A stretch of 64,000 nt of DNA from Candidatus Peregrinibacteria bacterium CG11_big_fil_rev_8_21_14_0_20_49_14. GTDB lineage: Bacteria > Patescibacteriota > Gracilibacteria > Peribacterales > Peribacteraceae. Of this stretch, positions 24,965 through 34,987 are shown one piece after another. How positions within the stretch are numbered: the first letter of the stretch is position 1; every line of letters begins with the position of its first letter. The notes under the pieces were generated by a model. That model did not search any database and had not been told where the DNA came from. It saw nothing but the letters and a program-made list of their open reading frames with translations. The translations under genes were made by a program, and so were the position numbers. Location of the stretch: positions 17,425-81,424 of the forward strand of contig PCVP01000016.1 of the NCBI GenBank assembly GCA_002787035.1, written 5' to 3'.

Positions 24965-27934
24965 TTATCTGAGATCCTTCACCATGTCTATGATCGCCTT
25001 TCCGCAGCCCGACTGTCTCGCATCTACGGTGTAGAAAGGGAACAAGCCGCGTACGTTGCGATGCAAACGAGGAAACTGCTCGAAATGGTAGGCTTTCTTG
25101 TTTTCAGCAACATCCACAAGCTGTTCACAGCTGCAACCTCTGGTATCTGTGAGGCTGAACTGACTGATTTTCTTGCGAGGTCCTCCTCTGAAAATAGGAC
25201 TGTTTGCGGTGAGTGCGAACCTGCTGAACAGCATGTATGTTTGCGGAACACTTTCGGGCATGTAGGTATCCGGACACAGGTCTTCGTTGTTTGAGATGGT
25301 ATCTCCGTCCGCATCGCTTTCACACGCTCCTTCTCTGTCGCCGTGTGCCTGATGCGCACTCCATGCGGACTCTGCAATTTCGATAGTATTTGCGTTACTG
25401 CGATTGCCGGGAGGGAAGTGGCATATCGTAATTTGTGGTCCCGTATCACCTCCCAAGTCTCCACCCGTGCCTCCGGTATCTTCCCCCGTATCACCGCCCG
25501 TAGTAGTACCGGTATCTCCTCCGGTTGTTGTACTTGTATCCTCACCGCCATCGTCATCGCCACCCCCGCAAATTCCTTGGCTTGACGGTTTTTCCAGTAC
25601 CAATTCAATGACTGCATCTTGGTGATCTGAATTTTCATCCAGTTGCTGCAGTTCGAAGAGAAGCAGCAAAGAAGTCTTGTCGACTGCTATGCGATTGCTT
25701 TGTATTTTTTCACGAAGAAATCCCTTCAGACCCGGTACGTTCGCGTACGGAGTGGTACCTGGCAGAGGGTCATTTCTCTTTAGAATTTTTACACGATTTG
25801 TTCCGTCGGAAGAGTCAGCGGTACTTCTGAAAAGCCATGAATAGCGTCCTTCCACACGAAGGGAGATCGTAGCACCGGAATCGACATCTTCGATTGTCTG
25901 TCGCTCTCCCCCGTCGATATCTCGGAATCCGAACAAGGACTGCCAACTGGCTCCGCCATCCAAACTCATGCTGGCGTATCCGCTTATTTCAGGCCCGCGA
26001 TCACCATAGGTCATATGAGAACCGAGTGCGCGGAAAGAGATGTCTGCAGGTTCATGTATTTGAATCCGGCCGTCCTCTTTCATGGTGTACGCAATACCGC
26101 AAGGGTCGGGCGTTTCATCGTCCAGATCTCCGCCACCGCTTGTGTCGCCACCTGTATCTCCACCCGTTGTGGCACCCGTGTCTGCTCCGGTATCTCCACC
26201 CGTTGTGGCACCCGTGTCTCCACCCGTACCACCCGTGTCACCGGCACCCGGACTCTCCTGCCAGTGAATGAGTATCGCATCGTCCTGTTGTGTGACACGT
26301 GCCTGATACGTGACAGAGAGGTTATCTGCGGCAGTTGTTACTTCATCTCCATGCGCACCGTCATTCACGATTCCATCCAAAGGATTTTCCGTCGCGTTAT
26401 CACTCGTATCATTCTCGACGGAATCCACAACCGCGTCTGCGAATGTGATGGTTGCATCCATAATTTCTTTGCTGCTGTCCGCATGAGAACCATGAAGGAG
26501 TACTCGAATGTATCCGTTGTGCCTCCAGATGGCGAGACCCGGAACATCCTCCGTGAGGAAGTTATCGATGACTGTCACACCGTTATCTTTAAGCGGAACC
26601 CATTGTCCGGAAGTAAACACCATGCCCTGCTCTCCGACGTAAGCCGTGGCAGTCAGGTCACCGTTCCCCATATTTTCGGTACGACTGAAATTCACTTTAA
26701 AACGTGGTTCGCCCACAGAGGCACAGCTTCCGACAGGCTGTGCGAAACTTACTTGTATCACTGCGTCTTGAAAGTCGGCTGTGCTGCCGTTTAAGCTGCC
26801 CAGCTCTGCCAGGTACACCACATCGTACGTGGGGATATCTATATTGCCTTGATCATCGAGAATATCTTGAAGGAATGAGGACAGATCCTGTTGGTTATCG
26901 AATGCCTGATACTCGGGCGGCGCATCGCCGTTACGAAGAGCAACAACGTGACCGTCTTTGCGGTCACTGTTGTCATTTGACTGATACGTTTTATTGAAAA
27001 GCCATGAGTACCTGCCGTTCACTCTTACAAGCACCTGACTTCCCGATGGCAAACTCAGAAGAGTTTGCTGTTCTCCGCCGTCAACATCTTGCCCCCCGAA
27101 GAGCGAAGTCCATGTGGATCCTCCGTCTATGCTCGCTTCAACCCGTACCTGCACTTCAGGACCTCCCGCACCGTACGTAATTTCCGATCCTAATACCGTA
27201 AAAGTCGCATTCACATTTCCTGTAGTTGTAACGGTGCCGTTTTCAGACACCGAAAATCTGTCTTCACATGCGGTTCCTCCTTGCGTGTTTCCTCCGGAAT
27301 CACCACCGGAAGCTCCCCCGGTATCTCCGCCTGTCGTACTGCCTCCCGTATCTCCTCCCGTTGTGGTTCCGCCTGTGTCGCCTCCCGTTGTCGTGCCTCC
27401 CGTATCTCCGCCCGTTGTCGTTCCGCCTGTGTCGCCTCCCGTTGTCGTGCCTCCCGTATCTCCTCCCCCATATCCTGCAGTTTCACCACCGTCTTGAATG
27501 CCCGAAGAACCCAGCACACCGTCTACGCTGACTACTATAATGCGCTTCTCTCCGTTTAATCCCTGAATAATAATTTCTCCCGTTCTGTCTGGTATGCCAT
27601 CGGGTTGGGTAAATACCACTTCGGGAAGACCCGAAGTATTGATAGTAGACGGTACGGGGTACGTTTCATCGTACTGCGGATCACGTATGGCATACGCATC
27701 TCCTTGAAACAACGTTCCTTCCTGCACATACAGCCCCCATGCGGAATTATTTTCACCGGATTGTGAAAGAATCTGAGCGCGACGCAATGCCTGCACAGTT
27801 TGCTCTGTTACAAGATCCAAATCGCTTCGCACTTGATAATTGCGATACATGGGAACTGTGAATCCCGCTGTAAGAGCTATGATTCCAAAAGTAAGTGCCG
27901 TCTCTATGGCGGTAAATGCTCTGCGTTTTCTCAT
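24965..27934 (-). CDS. giant (989 aa) pseudopilin-like adhesin with GGDTGGTTT repeats
   Basis: RRAFTAIETALTFGIIALTAGFTVPMYRNYQ prepilin-like N-terminus; GGDTGGTTT arrays; duplicated DGG.(S/A)W.SLFG domain; ICHFPPGNRSNANTIEIAESAWSAHQAHGDREGAC and DADGDTISNNEDLCPD near the end. Confidence 0.75.
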   Translation of the reverse strand: MRKRRAFTAIETALTFGIIALTAGFTVPMYRNYQVRSDLDLVTEQTVQALRRAQILSQSGENNSAWGLYVQEGTLFQGDAYAIRDPQYDETYPVPSTINTSGLPEVVFTQPDGIPDRTGEIIIQGLNGEKRIIVVSVDGVLGSSGIQDGGETAGYGGGDTGGTTTGGDTGGTTTGGDTGGTTTGGDTGGTTTGGDTGGSTTGGDTGGASGGDSGGNTQGGTACEDRFSVSENGTVTTTGNVNATFTVLGSEITYGAGGPEVQVRVEASIDGGSTWTSLFGGQDVDGGEQQTLLSLPSGSQVLVRVNGRYSWLFNKTYQSNDNSDRKDGHVVALRNGDAPPEYQAFDNQQDLSSFLQDILDDQGNIDIPTYDVVYLAELGSLNGSTADFQDAVIQVSFAQPVGSCASVGEPRFKVNFSRTENMGNGDLTATAYVGEQGMVFTSGQWVPLKDNGVTVIDNFLTEDVPGLAIWRHNGYIRVLLHGSHADSSKEIMDATITFADAVVDSVENDTSDNATENPLDGIVNDGAHGDEVTTAADNLSVTYQARVTQQDDAILIHWQESPGAGDTGGTGGDTGATTGGDTGADTGATTGGDTGGDTSGGGDLDDETPDPCGIAYTMKEDGRIQIHEPADISFRALGSHMTYGDRGPEISGYASMSLDGGASWQSLFGFRDIDGGERQTIEDVDSGATISLRVEGRYSWLFRSTADSSDGTNRVKILKRNDPLPGTTPYANVPGLKGFLREKIQSNRIAVDKTSLLLLFELQQLDENSDHQDAVIELVLEKPSSQGICGGGDDDGGEDTSTTTGGDTGTTTGGDTGEDTGGTGGDLGGDTGPQITICHFPPGNRSNANTIEIAESAWSAHQAHGDREGACESDADGDTISNNEDLCPDTYMPESVPQTYMLFSRFALTANSPIFRGGPRKKISQFSLTDTRGCSCEQLVDVAENKKAYHFEQFPRLHRNVRGLFPFYTVDARQSGCGKAIIDMVKDLR
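27326..27470. repeat. 27-bp tandem repeat array inside the 989-aa gene
   Basis: Alternating 27-nt units tctcctcccgttgtggttccgcctgtg / tcgcctcccgttgtcgtgcctcccgta giving a 54-bp higher-order period. Confidence 0.75.
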
Positions 27935-28007
27935 GATGTGAGGAGGGGAGAAAATGTGGAGAACACTCTTGGGTTATAAGAATGTTTTCCTTGTACGTAT
28001 CGAAGCA

Positions 28008-29474
28008 TCAGCCATTACTGACATTTCCCACGACACTGTATATCGGAACAATGATAGCAAAAGCGATGGTACCTACGAGCGCTCCTATGAAGAGAAGGAG
28101 TAATGGCTCGAGAATGATAGGCAATTTTTCAGCAGTTTCAGATGCCTTCCTTTCGTATATTTTGGCTATTTTAAGCAGAGTTTCAGACAACGTTCCCGAC
28201 CGCTCACCCGTCACCACTAATTGCTGGACAGAAACAGGAAGAAGTTTCTTTGTTTGTGGCATAAGTTCAAATGCTTTCGCAAAAGAGTCTCCGACATTAA
28301 TGCGATGCAAAACTTGTTCATAGAATGTTTTGTATGCGTATACCTGCGTGACTCCCACAAGCGACTCCAATGCTTCCACCAACGGCACACCTGCACGAAG
28401 CAGTCCTCCGAGTATCACACCGAATCGTGCAATGGTCGCTTCTCGTGCCAAGGAGCCGATTCCGGGAATGCGAAACATACACCACTGCGTGACTGCTTTA
28501 AATCTGGTGAACTTGGAAAGAAGCGCCAGAAAAATAAAGAGCCCTATGAGAAGTGGCGCGAGAGTCATGCCGTACGCCTCAAAGAACTTGGTTATCTGAA
28601 TAACAATTCGTGTCGTAAGCGGGAGTTCCACATTCAGGGAATAGAGCACCTGCACAAGGTTTGGCAGCACAAAAATTCCAAGTCCCATGACGATGATAAA
28701 CATCATTGAAAGTACGATAGAGGGGTAAATCATCGCCATTTTTACCTTCTGCTTGAGTGCATGATCTTTTTCCTGCTGTTCGGAAAGATACTCCATGTTG
28801 CGCGCGAGATTTCCCGCATCTTCTCCTATGTGTACCAGTGCGATTTCATACGGAGTGAAAAAATATGTTTTATCCATGGCACGCCAGAGCGGTGCTCCGT
28901 TTTCTACGGATACCAAAATTTTGGCCACCATTTTCTTCACTGCCTTGGAACGAACTTCCGCCTCAAACGCTTTGAGAGAATCCAACAAAGGCAGTCCTGC
29001 ATTCAACATGGTCGCCAGACTTTGAATAAACATATGCCTGTACTTGCCCATGCCGAGATAGTTCAGAGTTTGAAAGAATGCACTCACTCCACTTTCTTTC
29101 TTCTGCTCTCGTACCTCTATGGTAAAAGGCGTATTTGCCGACTCTTCTTCGGGAGCATCTTGCGTCTTTGATTCTTGAGATGTGGAATCTGCTTTCTTCC
29201 GAAAAGAAAACCATTTTCTCCTCTTCGTTTTTTCGGTGCTCTTTTTTAATTTTTTCGTATCCGTTGGAACTTTTTTTCTGTCCCCAAAACTGTTTGTGCT
29301 CTGTGAGGGGCTTTCTTTCACGGTATCCTGAGTCTCTGCCACTGCTTCTGTTGACACCTCTTGTTGAACCGGTGTTGCAGATTTTTTCGTCTTCTTTTTG
29401 TGTGTTGTCGCAGCACTGCGCTTTGGCGCAGTTTTCTTTTTTATTGCCTCAGATTTCTTACTTTTTCTTACCAT
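28008..29474 (-). CDS. pilC: type IV pilus inner-membrane platform protein (PilC/GspF family)
   Basis: FIQSLATMLNAGLPLLDSLKAFEAE, LEPLLLLFIGALVGTIAFAIIVPIYSVVGNV; Lys-rich N-terminal extension of roughly 120 aa. Confidence 0.9.
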   Translation of the reverse strand: MVRKSKKSEAIKKKTAPKRSAATTHKKKTKKSATPVQQEVSTEAVAETQDTVKESPSQSTNSFGDRKKVPTDTKKLKKSTEKTKRRKWFSFRKKADSTSQESKTQDAPEEESANTPFTIEVREQKKESGVSAFFQTLNYLGMGKYRHMFIQSLATMLNAGLPLLDSLKAFEAEVRSKAVKKMVAKILVSVENGAPLWRAMDKTYFFTPYEIALVHIGEDAGNLARNMEYLSEQQEKDHALKQKVKMAMIYPSIVLSMMFIIVMGLGIFVLPNLVQVLYSLNVELPLTTRIVIQITKFFEAYGMTLAPLLIGLFIFLALLSKFTRFKAVTQWCMFRIPGIGSLAREATIARFGVILGGLLRAGVPLVEALESLVGVTQVYAYKTFYEQVLHRINVGDSFAKAFELMPQTKKLLPVSVQQLVVTGERSGTLSETLLKIAKIYERKASETAEKLPIILEPLLLLFIGALVGTIAFAIIVPIYSVVGNVSNG

Positions 29475-31296
29475 GAGAATCAAAAATAATTTCCGGAGGC
29501 GCTGCCATACGCATGAGCTCTTCTATGGTTGTTATTCCTGCCATCACTTTTTCAAATCCGTCTTCGAACATCAGTTTCATGCCTTGTTTGCGTGCAAGAT
29601 TATTGATGTCCGTGCTTGTTGCTTGGTTAATAATCAGATTTTCAATTTCCTGCGTGATAACCAAGAGTTCATGTATGCCCACACGACCTCTGTATCCCGT
29701 ATTGCCGCAGGAATCACATCCCTTCCCTTTGTAGAGAGTTGTTTTTCCTCGGGTGAAAAACTTTTCCGCTCCCGTAAAGAGCTTGCGAGCTTCCGCACCT
29801 TGGATTGTATAACTGTATCTGCAATGCGGGCAGAGACGACGTACAAGACGTTGCCCTATAACAACCTCCAATGTGGATGCGAGTAAAAAAGGTTCCACTC
29901 CCATTTCTATGAGACGAGGCACTGCCGTGGCGGCATCGTTGCTGTGGAGAGTGGAAAAAAGTAAGTGACCTGTAAGTGCGGCATTCACCGCAATTTCAGC
30001 GGTTTCCGCATCACGTATTTCTCCCACCAAAATGACATCTGGGTCCTGACGGACGAGTGCGCGCAACCCCGTTGCGAATGTAAGACCGGCTTCCGCATTG
30101 GCTTGAATGTGATTGATACCCGTAATTTTGTACTCAACAGGATCTTCGATTGTGGAAATGTTCACATCCGGCGTGTTACGAAGAATGATGAGCGCATACA
30201 GCGTGGTGGATTTACCGGACCCGGTCGGTCCCGTAGTCAGAAGCATTCCGAACGGCTTATGAGCCGCCGCCTCCAATACTTTCTGGTTGTCGGATGAAAA
30301 TCCAAGTCCCGAGAGCGTCAAATGACTGACATAGGAAGAGAGAAGTCGCATTACAATTTTTTCTCCGTCGACCACAGGAACCATGGATACACGAATATCC
30401 ATCACGGAACCGTCGGGTGTTTTGTGACGTATGGCACCGTCTTGGGGAGTGAAGTGTTCGTCTATCCGCATGTTTGCTTCTATTTTTATCAGGTTTACCA
30501 CACCTTCGTAATACACTTTCGGTATGCGACCCGCCTCGTGCATAACACCGTCCACACGAAATCGTACGATGGTGGTTTGCTGTCCTTGCGGCTCGAAGTG
30601 AATGTCCGATGCGCGCAGCTGAATGGCATCGTTTATGATCTCCACAAGAATTTCGGGGGCCACCTCTTGCTCGGCGTCCACAATCTGCTGGAAACGCGTT
30701 GCAAGGGGCTTGCGATATCGTAAGAACATTGCCTCTATTCCCTCTCTGGAGGCATATACATACTCTATTTTGCCGGTAAATTTCTCCGCTTCAGTTTCTT
30801 TTTTCCCCAGTCCGAAAAGCCCTCCGCCGGATTTCTTCTTTACTTTGACTGCAGCCGGTTTTGATTTTTTTGCACCATTGACCTTCGCATCTTTCTTCTT
30901 TTCATCTTCTTCGGGAAGAATCGCCTCTTCTTTTCCCAGATTTATGCGAATAATTTCATCCAAGTTTTCCATCTGCGGATCTGTGGTTGCAACGGTGACC
31001 GCATTACCCTTGCGTGCAACAACGATGATGTAGAACTTACGTGCAACAGCCTCTGGAAGAGAAGCGATATCGTCTCCGGCCGGCGGCTTGGACTGTAAAT
31101 CATAAAATTCCAATTTGTAGTGTTCCGCCAACGCACTCTGCACAAGATTCGGCGTGAGCAAACCTTGCTCCGTGAGCACGCTCATGAGCGTGGTCTTTTG
31201 TGACTTCGCTTCAAGCAGTGCGGTGTTGAGCTCTTCTTCGGAGAGATAGCTCTGCTGTACCAGTACTTTGCCGATGTCTGTATCTTCAAGTGGCAT
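29458..31296 (-). CDS. pilB: type IV pilus assembly ATPase (PilB/GspE family)
   Basis: GPTGSGKSTTLYALI, STIEDPVEYKITGINHIQAN, RALVRQDPDVILVGEIRDAETAEIAVNAALTGHLLFSTLHSNDA, CPHCRY/CDSCGNTGYRGR zinc motif. Confidence 0.96.
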   Translation of the reverse strand: MPLEDTDIGKVLVQQSYLSEEELNTALLEAKSQKTTLMSVLTEQGLLTPNLVQSALAEHYKLEFYDLQSKPPAGDDIASLPEAVARKFYIIVVARKGNAVTVATTDPQMENLDEIIRINLGKEEAILPEEDEKKKDAKVNGAKKSKPAAVKVKKKSGGGLFGLGKKETEAEKFTGKIEYVYASREGIEAMFLRYRKPLATRFQQIVDAEQEVAPEILVEIINDAIQLRASDIHFEPQGQQTTIVRFRVDGVMHEAGRIPKVYYEGVVNLIKIEANMRIDEHFTPQDGAIRHKTPDGSVMDIRVSMVPVVDGEKIVMRLLSSYVSHLTLSGLGFSSDNQKVLEAAAHKPFGMLLTTGPTGSGKSTTLYALIILRNTPDVNISTIEDPVEYKITGINHIQANAEAGLTFATGLRALVRQDPDVILVGEIRDAETAEIAVNAALTGHLLFSTLHSNDAATAVPRLIEMGVEPFLLASTLEVVIGQRLVRRLCPHCRYSYTIQGAEARKLFTGAEKFFTRGKTTLYKGKGCDSCGNTGYRGRVGIHELLVITQEIENLIINQATSTDINNLARKQGMKLMFEDGFEKVMAGITTIEELMRMAAPPEIIFDSHGKKK

Positions 31297-31300
31297 ATTA

Positions 31301-31711
31301 TCAGAGGGCAGCTTTTACGGTTTTGATTATTTGCGTGATGGGAGTGTTTGATTTTACAAAGTATCCCACCGCTCCGAGTTCTTGCGCACGAATACGATCT
31401 TCTTCCTGACCAAGGTTGGACAGAATGATTACTTTTATCTTTTTCTTTTTTACATCCAGCTCTTCCATGAACGTAAATCCGTCCATTTGCGGCATAATGA
31501 GATCTAAGAGAATCATGTCGAATTTATTTTTTTTCGCCACCTCCAGCGCTTCCAGTCCATTGATGCAGGTGGTGGTTACAAATCCTTCATGACCGAATTT
31601 CAACTCCAACGCATGTGCGAGAGGGCGCTCATCTTCCACTATGAGAATCTTATTTCCCGCCTTGGCTTTGCCGGAGGTTGATTTTGTATCTGGCGCCTTT
31701 TTTGCAGGCAT
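31301..31711 (-). CDS. single-domain response regulator
   Basis: KILIVEDERPLAHALELKF, DMILLDLIMPQMDGFTFMEEL, KVIILSNLGQEED. Confidence 0.9.
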   Translation of the reverse strand: MPAKKAPDTKSTSGKAKAGNKILIVEDERPLAHALELKFGHEGFVTTTCINGLEALEVAKKNKFDMILLDLIMPQMDGFTFMEELDVKKKKIKVIILSNLGQEEDRIRAQELGAVGYFVKSNTPITQIIKTVKAAL

Positions 31712-31867
31712 AAGAAGAGCTGTAAATCCTCTTATTCTAGCAGAAAAACAGATTTTGGGCAATATGCTCTATTTCTCCGATAATTACGGGGAACTCTGCT
31801 GGTAAATTGCGGGGCAGACTGTACACTTTTGTCGTAGTTTTCCTTTCTGCACACGTCGTTCTCTCCC

Positions 31868-33379
31868 ATGAACAAACGAGCTCTGATTTCCGTCTCTGAC
31901 AAGTCCGGTATCGAAGAATTTGCACGCGCACTTACGAACCTCGGCTATGAAATTCTTTCCACAGGAGGAACTGAGAAAGCCCTAACGGAAGCCAAAATAC
32001 AAGTAACACCCGTGGAAGACATCACGCAGTTCCCGGAATGTTTCGGCGGTCGCGTAAAAACCATGCACCCGATGATTATGGGCGGTGTTCTGTTTCGCAG
32101 AGACAATAAACAAGACCAAAAAGAGGCTGTGCAACACGGCATAGGCCCCATAGATATCGTCGTTGTGAATTTATATCCGTTCGAAGAAACGGCGAAAAAA
32201 GGAGACGCCACGTATGCAGAGCTTATAGAGAAAATTGATATCGGAGGACCCACGCTGCTTCGCAGTGCGGCGAAAAATCATGCCGATGTAACGGTGGTAT
32301 GCGACCCTGCGGATTACGACCGTGTACTGGAAGAATTGCAAAGTGAAAAAAACACTTCGGATGCACTGCGCAAAGAACTGGCATTGAAAGTGTTCACACA
32401 TACCGCTGCCTACGACAGTGCCATTGCCCAAACCCTTTCGGAAAACTCCGTGCGAGGACTCATACTCACCAATGGTATGAATCTTCGGTACGGAGAAAAT
32501 CCGCACCAGTGGGGACAATTTTTTGACTTCCATAACAAGGAGCGCACATGGCAAGTGCTACAGGAGGAAAAGCAGATGAGTTACCTCAATATTTTGGATG
32601 CGGATGGTGCCATGAATTTGGTGTGCGAGTTTCCGGAGCCTGCTGCTGCGTGCATTAAGCATGCCAACCCAAGCGGAGTGGCTTCTCATAGCGATATTGC
32701 AGAAGCTTTCCAGCGCAGTTACGACGCAGACAGGCTCTCTGCCTTCGGAGTGATAATCGCCTTCAATCGAGAGTGTCCGAAAGAAGTGGTGGAAAAAATT
32801 CTGGAGCAGAAGATTTTTGCCGAAGTGCTTATAGCCCCTTCTTTTTCCAAAGAGGCGCTGGAGTTGCTCCGTAAGAAACCCAAAATTCGCGTGTTGCAAT
32901 GCAAGTGTCCTCAGCAGACGGAGCAAATAACATATCGCTCCATGCTAGGCGGAATACTGGTGCAAGACGCCGATACGAAGGTGGTTACAAGAGAAGATCT
33001 GACGTGTGTGACAGATGTGAAACCCACGGATGCACAAATAGAAGATCTGCTCTTTGCATGGAAAGTCGTAAAACACGCCAAGAGTAATGCCATCGTTTTC
33101 GCGAAGAATAACGTGACCACGGGCATAGGGTGCGGACAAACAAGTCGCGTGGATTCCACGGTCATTGCTGCCGGTCGCGCAGCCGATAAGGCAAAGGGGT
33201 CTGTAATGGCAAGTGACGCATTTTTTCCGTTCCCCGACTCCGTGGAAGAGGCGGCAAGAAACGGAATAGTTGCGATTATTCAGCCGGGAGGTTCCATACG
33301 GGACGACGAGGTGATCGCAAAAGCAAATACACTCTGTATTCCCATGGTCACCACGGGCATACGAGGGTTCAGGCATTAG
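31868..33379 (+). CDS. purH: bifunctional AICAR formyltransferase/IMP cyclohydrolase
   Basis: ALISVSDKSGIEEFARAL, STGGTEKAL, GGRVKTMHP, LRYGENPHQ, KHANPSGVA, IAAGRAADKAKGSVMASDAFFPF. Confidence 0.96.
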   Translation: MNKRALISVSDKSGIEEFARALTNLGYEILSTGGTEKALTEAKIQVTPVEDITQFPECFGGRVKTMHPMIMGGVLFRRDNKQDQKEAVQHGIGPIDIVVVNLYPFEETAKKGDATYAELIEKIDIGGPTLLRSAAKNHADVTVVCDPADYDRVLEELQSEKNTSDALRKELALKVFTHTAAYDSAIAQTLSENSVRGLILTNGMNLRYGENPHQWGQFFDFHNKERTWQVLQEEKQMSYLNILDADGAMNLVCEFPEPAAACIKHANPSGVASHSDIAEAFQRSYDADRLSAFGVIIAFNRECPKEVVEKILEQKIFAEVLIAPSFSKEALELLRKKPKIRVLQCKCPQQTEQITYRSMLGGILVQDADTKVVTREDLTCVTDVKPTDAQIEDLLFAWKVVKHAKSNAIVFAKNNVTTGIGCGQTSRVDSTVIAAGRAADKAKGSVMASDAFFPFPDSVEEAARNGIVAIIQPGGSIRDDEVIAKANTLCIPMVTTGIRGFRH

Positions 33380-33400
33380 GAAGCCGGTATTCCGATTCGA

Positions 33401-34360
33401 TTATCTGGAGAATTTTTTTGTTTTTGCAATGTTGCGGATTTCCTTTCCTATGCCGAGGAAGGAATGGTAGTTCAGCGGAAACTCCAGGAAGACGTGGAGC
33501 AAACTGAAAAAGCCGAGAGTGGCTATGCCAAGACGATAATCTGCCACATACAAACCGACAGATGCCCCCCAAAGGAGCAGCGTGGTTACAACGAATGATG
33601 TCGGTACCTTGTGCCACTTAATAATGGATGTTTTGGAGAACCAGTTGAGATAATGATACGTGTAGGCGAACGCAATGAATCGCATGATCATAATTCCTAT
33701 GACGGAATTATAGATATCACCGGAATCCGCCAATGACTCAAATCGTAAAAATTTGGCTATGGAAAAATGAAGTGTTTCAAAATATCCGTAGCTCACCCGA
33801 ATGTACTCACTGACCACCGATGAACGCTCCGGTACCAGTACAAAGCACAGTACTGCCGAAAGCAGAAGTACCGCAACGGAAAGAAGTCCGGGGATACTTC
33901 TGTTTCTTAACGCCCCGAAAAGCATGAATGCTCCCGTGAAGAAATACACATGAATAATGCTTGGGATAAATATGGCGAGATAGAAGAGGTTATTTAAAAG
34001 AAGCAGACTGATAAAACTGATGGCAACAACCGCAAATATTTTCAAGGAAACGGATCGGATAACTATAAGCGCGAGAGAGGCTAAAAACGCACTGTAAATG
34101 ATGGTGGGCTGCACATATTGCATTGCAGGTACAAAGTGACCTGCGAGGGAAGCGGCGGCAAACGATACGAGAAAGAGGTAGTCATACTTACCGCTCGTGT
34201 AATAATTCTTCGTGTGGAGCCATCCGATTTCCGTGAAGTAATGCAGCGGACCGAGTACCGCGTACGAAAAAAGAAACAGTTCAAATGGCACTGCAAAAGC
34301 AGTGAGCAACGAGAGAATCATTAAACCGATATTGAGGTAGTCGAGTGATGCGGTCTTCAT
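33401..34360 (-). CDS. multi-TM protein, possibly Brp/Blh (beta-carotene dioxygenase)-like
   Basis: About 9 TMs with conserved-looking His positions: FSYAVLGPLHYFTEIGWLHTKNYY, YTYHYLNWF, LHVFLEFPLNYHSF. Confidence 0.45.
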   Translation of the reverse strand: MKTASLDYLNIGLMILSLLTAFAVPFELFLFSYAVLGPLHYFTEIGWLHTKNYYTSGKYDYLFLVSFAAASLAGHFVPAMQYVQPTIIYSAFLASLALIVIRSVSLKIFAVVAISFISLLLLNNLFYLAIFIPSIIHVYFFTGAFMLFGALRNRSIPGLLSVAVLLLSAVLCFVLVPERSSVVSEYIRVSYGYFETLHFSIAKFLRFESLADSGDIYNSVIGIMIMRFIAFAYTYHYLNWFSKTSIIKWHKVPTSFVVTTLLLWGASVGLYVADYRLGIATLGFFSLLHVFLEFPLNYHSFLGIGKEIRNIAKTKKFSR

Positions 34361-34376
34361 AGTGGCATCGTAGCAC

Positions 34377-34973
34377 CTACAGGCTCCTGCGACCCGCAAG
34401 TGACTCTTTCAAGGTGACTTGATCTGCAAATTCTATGTCCGCCCCCATGGGAAGTCCGTGCGCCAAACGTGTGACCTTGAATACGATTCCTTCCAACTGC
34501 TGTCGTATGTATGTTGCTGTTGCTTCTCCTTCTATGTCCGGATTTGTGGCAACAATCACTTCGTCCACTCCGCCCGCTCTGCACCGTTGCAATAACTCTG
34601 CCAATTTCAGTTGTTGAGGCCCCATGCCATCTATGGGGGAGAGTACCCCGTGCAGCACGTGGTACACACCCTTGTACGATGCCCGCTCGAAAGCGATGAC
34701 ATCCAACGGATCTTCCACTACAAGAATGGTACTTCTGTCGCGAGAAGAATCCGTGCAGATGGGACACTTGTCTTGGAGAGTGACCATTTCACAATCAGAG
34801 CAGTACTTCAGCTCTGTTTTGAGTTGAACGAGTGATCTTCCCAGTCCTTCCGGAGACGCTTTGGAACTGCGTAAGAGGTGAAAAGTGAGACGCTCTGCTG
34901 ACTTCGGACCAATGCCGGGCAACTTGGAAAACTCTTCTATTGTCTGCTGAATTTGAGGAGGGAGGAGAGACAT
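34377..34973 (-). CDS. recR: recombination protein RecR
   Basis: LPGIGPKSAERLTFHLL, CSDCEMVTLQDKCPIC, VVEDPLDVIAFE, EVIVATNPDIEGEATA, LAHGLPMGADIEFAD. Confidence 0.96.
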   Translation of the reverse strand: MSLLPPQIQQTIEEFSKLPGIGPKSAERLTFHLLRSSKASPEGLGRSLVQLKTELKYCSDCEMVTLQDKCPICTDSSRDRSTILVVEDPLDVIAFERASYKGVYHVLHGVLSPIDGMGPQQLKLAELLQRCRAGGVDEVIVATNPDIEGEATATYIRQQLEGIVFKVTRLAHGLPMGADIEFADQVTLKESLAGRRSL

Positions 34974-34987
34974 CTTTTGCAGTATAC

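Noticed and set aside
26015-26794. 259-aa plus ORF and other VSPPV-repeat ORFs (27114-27497, 25404-25625)
   Set aside because: Antisense readings of the GGDTGG repeats of the 989-aa pseudopilin gene.
27326-27470. Possible CRISPR array
   Set aside because: 27-nt units are contiguous with no unique spacers and translate in frame as GGDTGGTTT; no cas genes.
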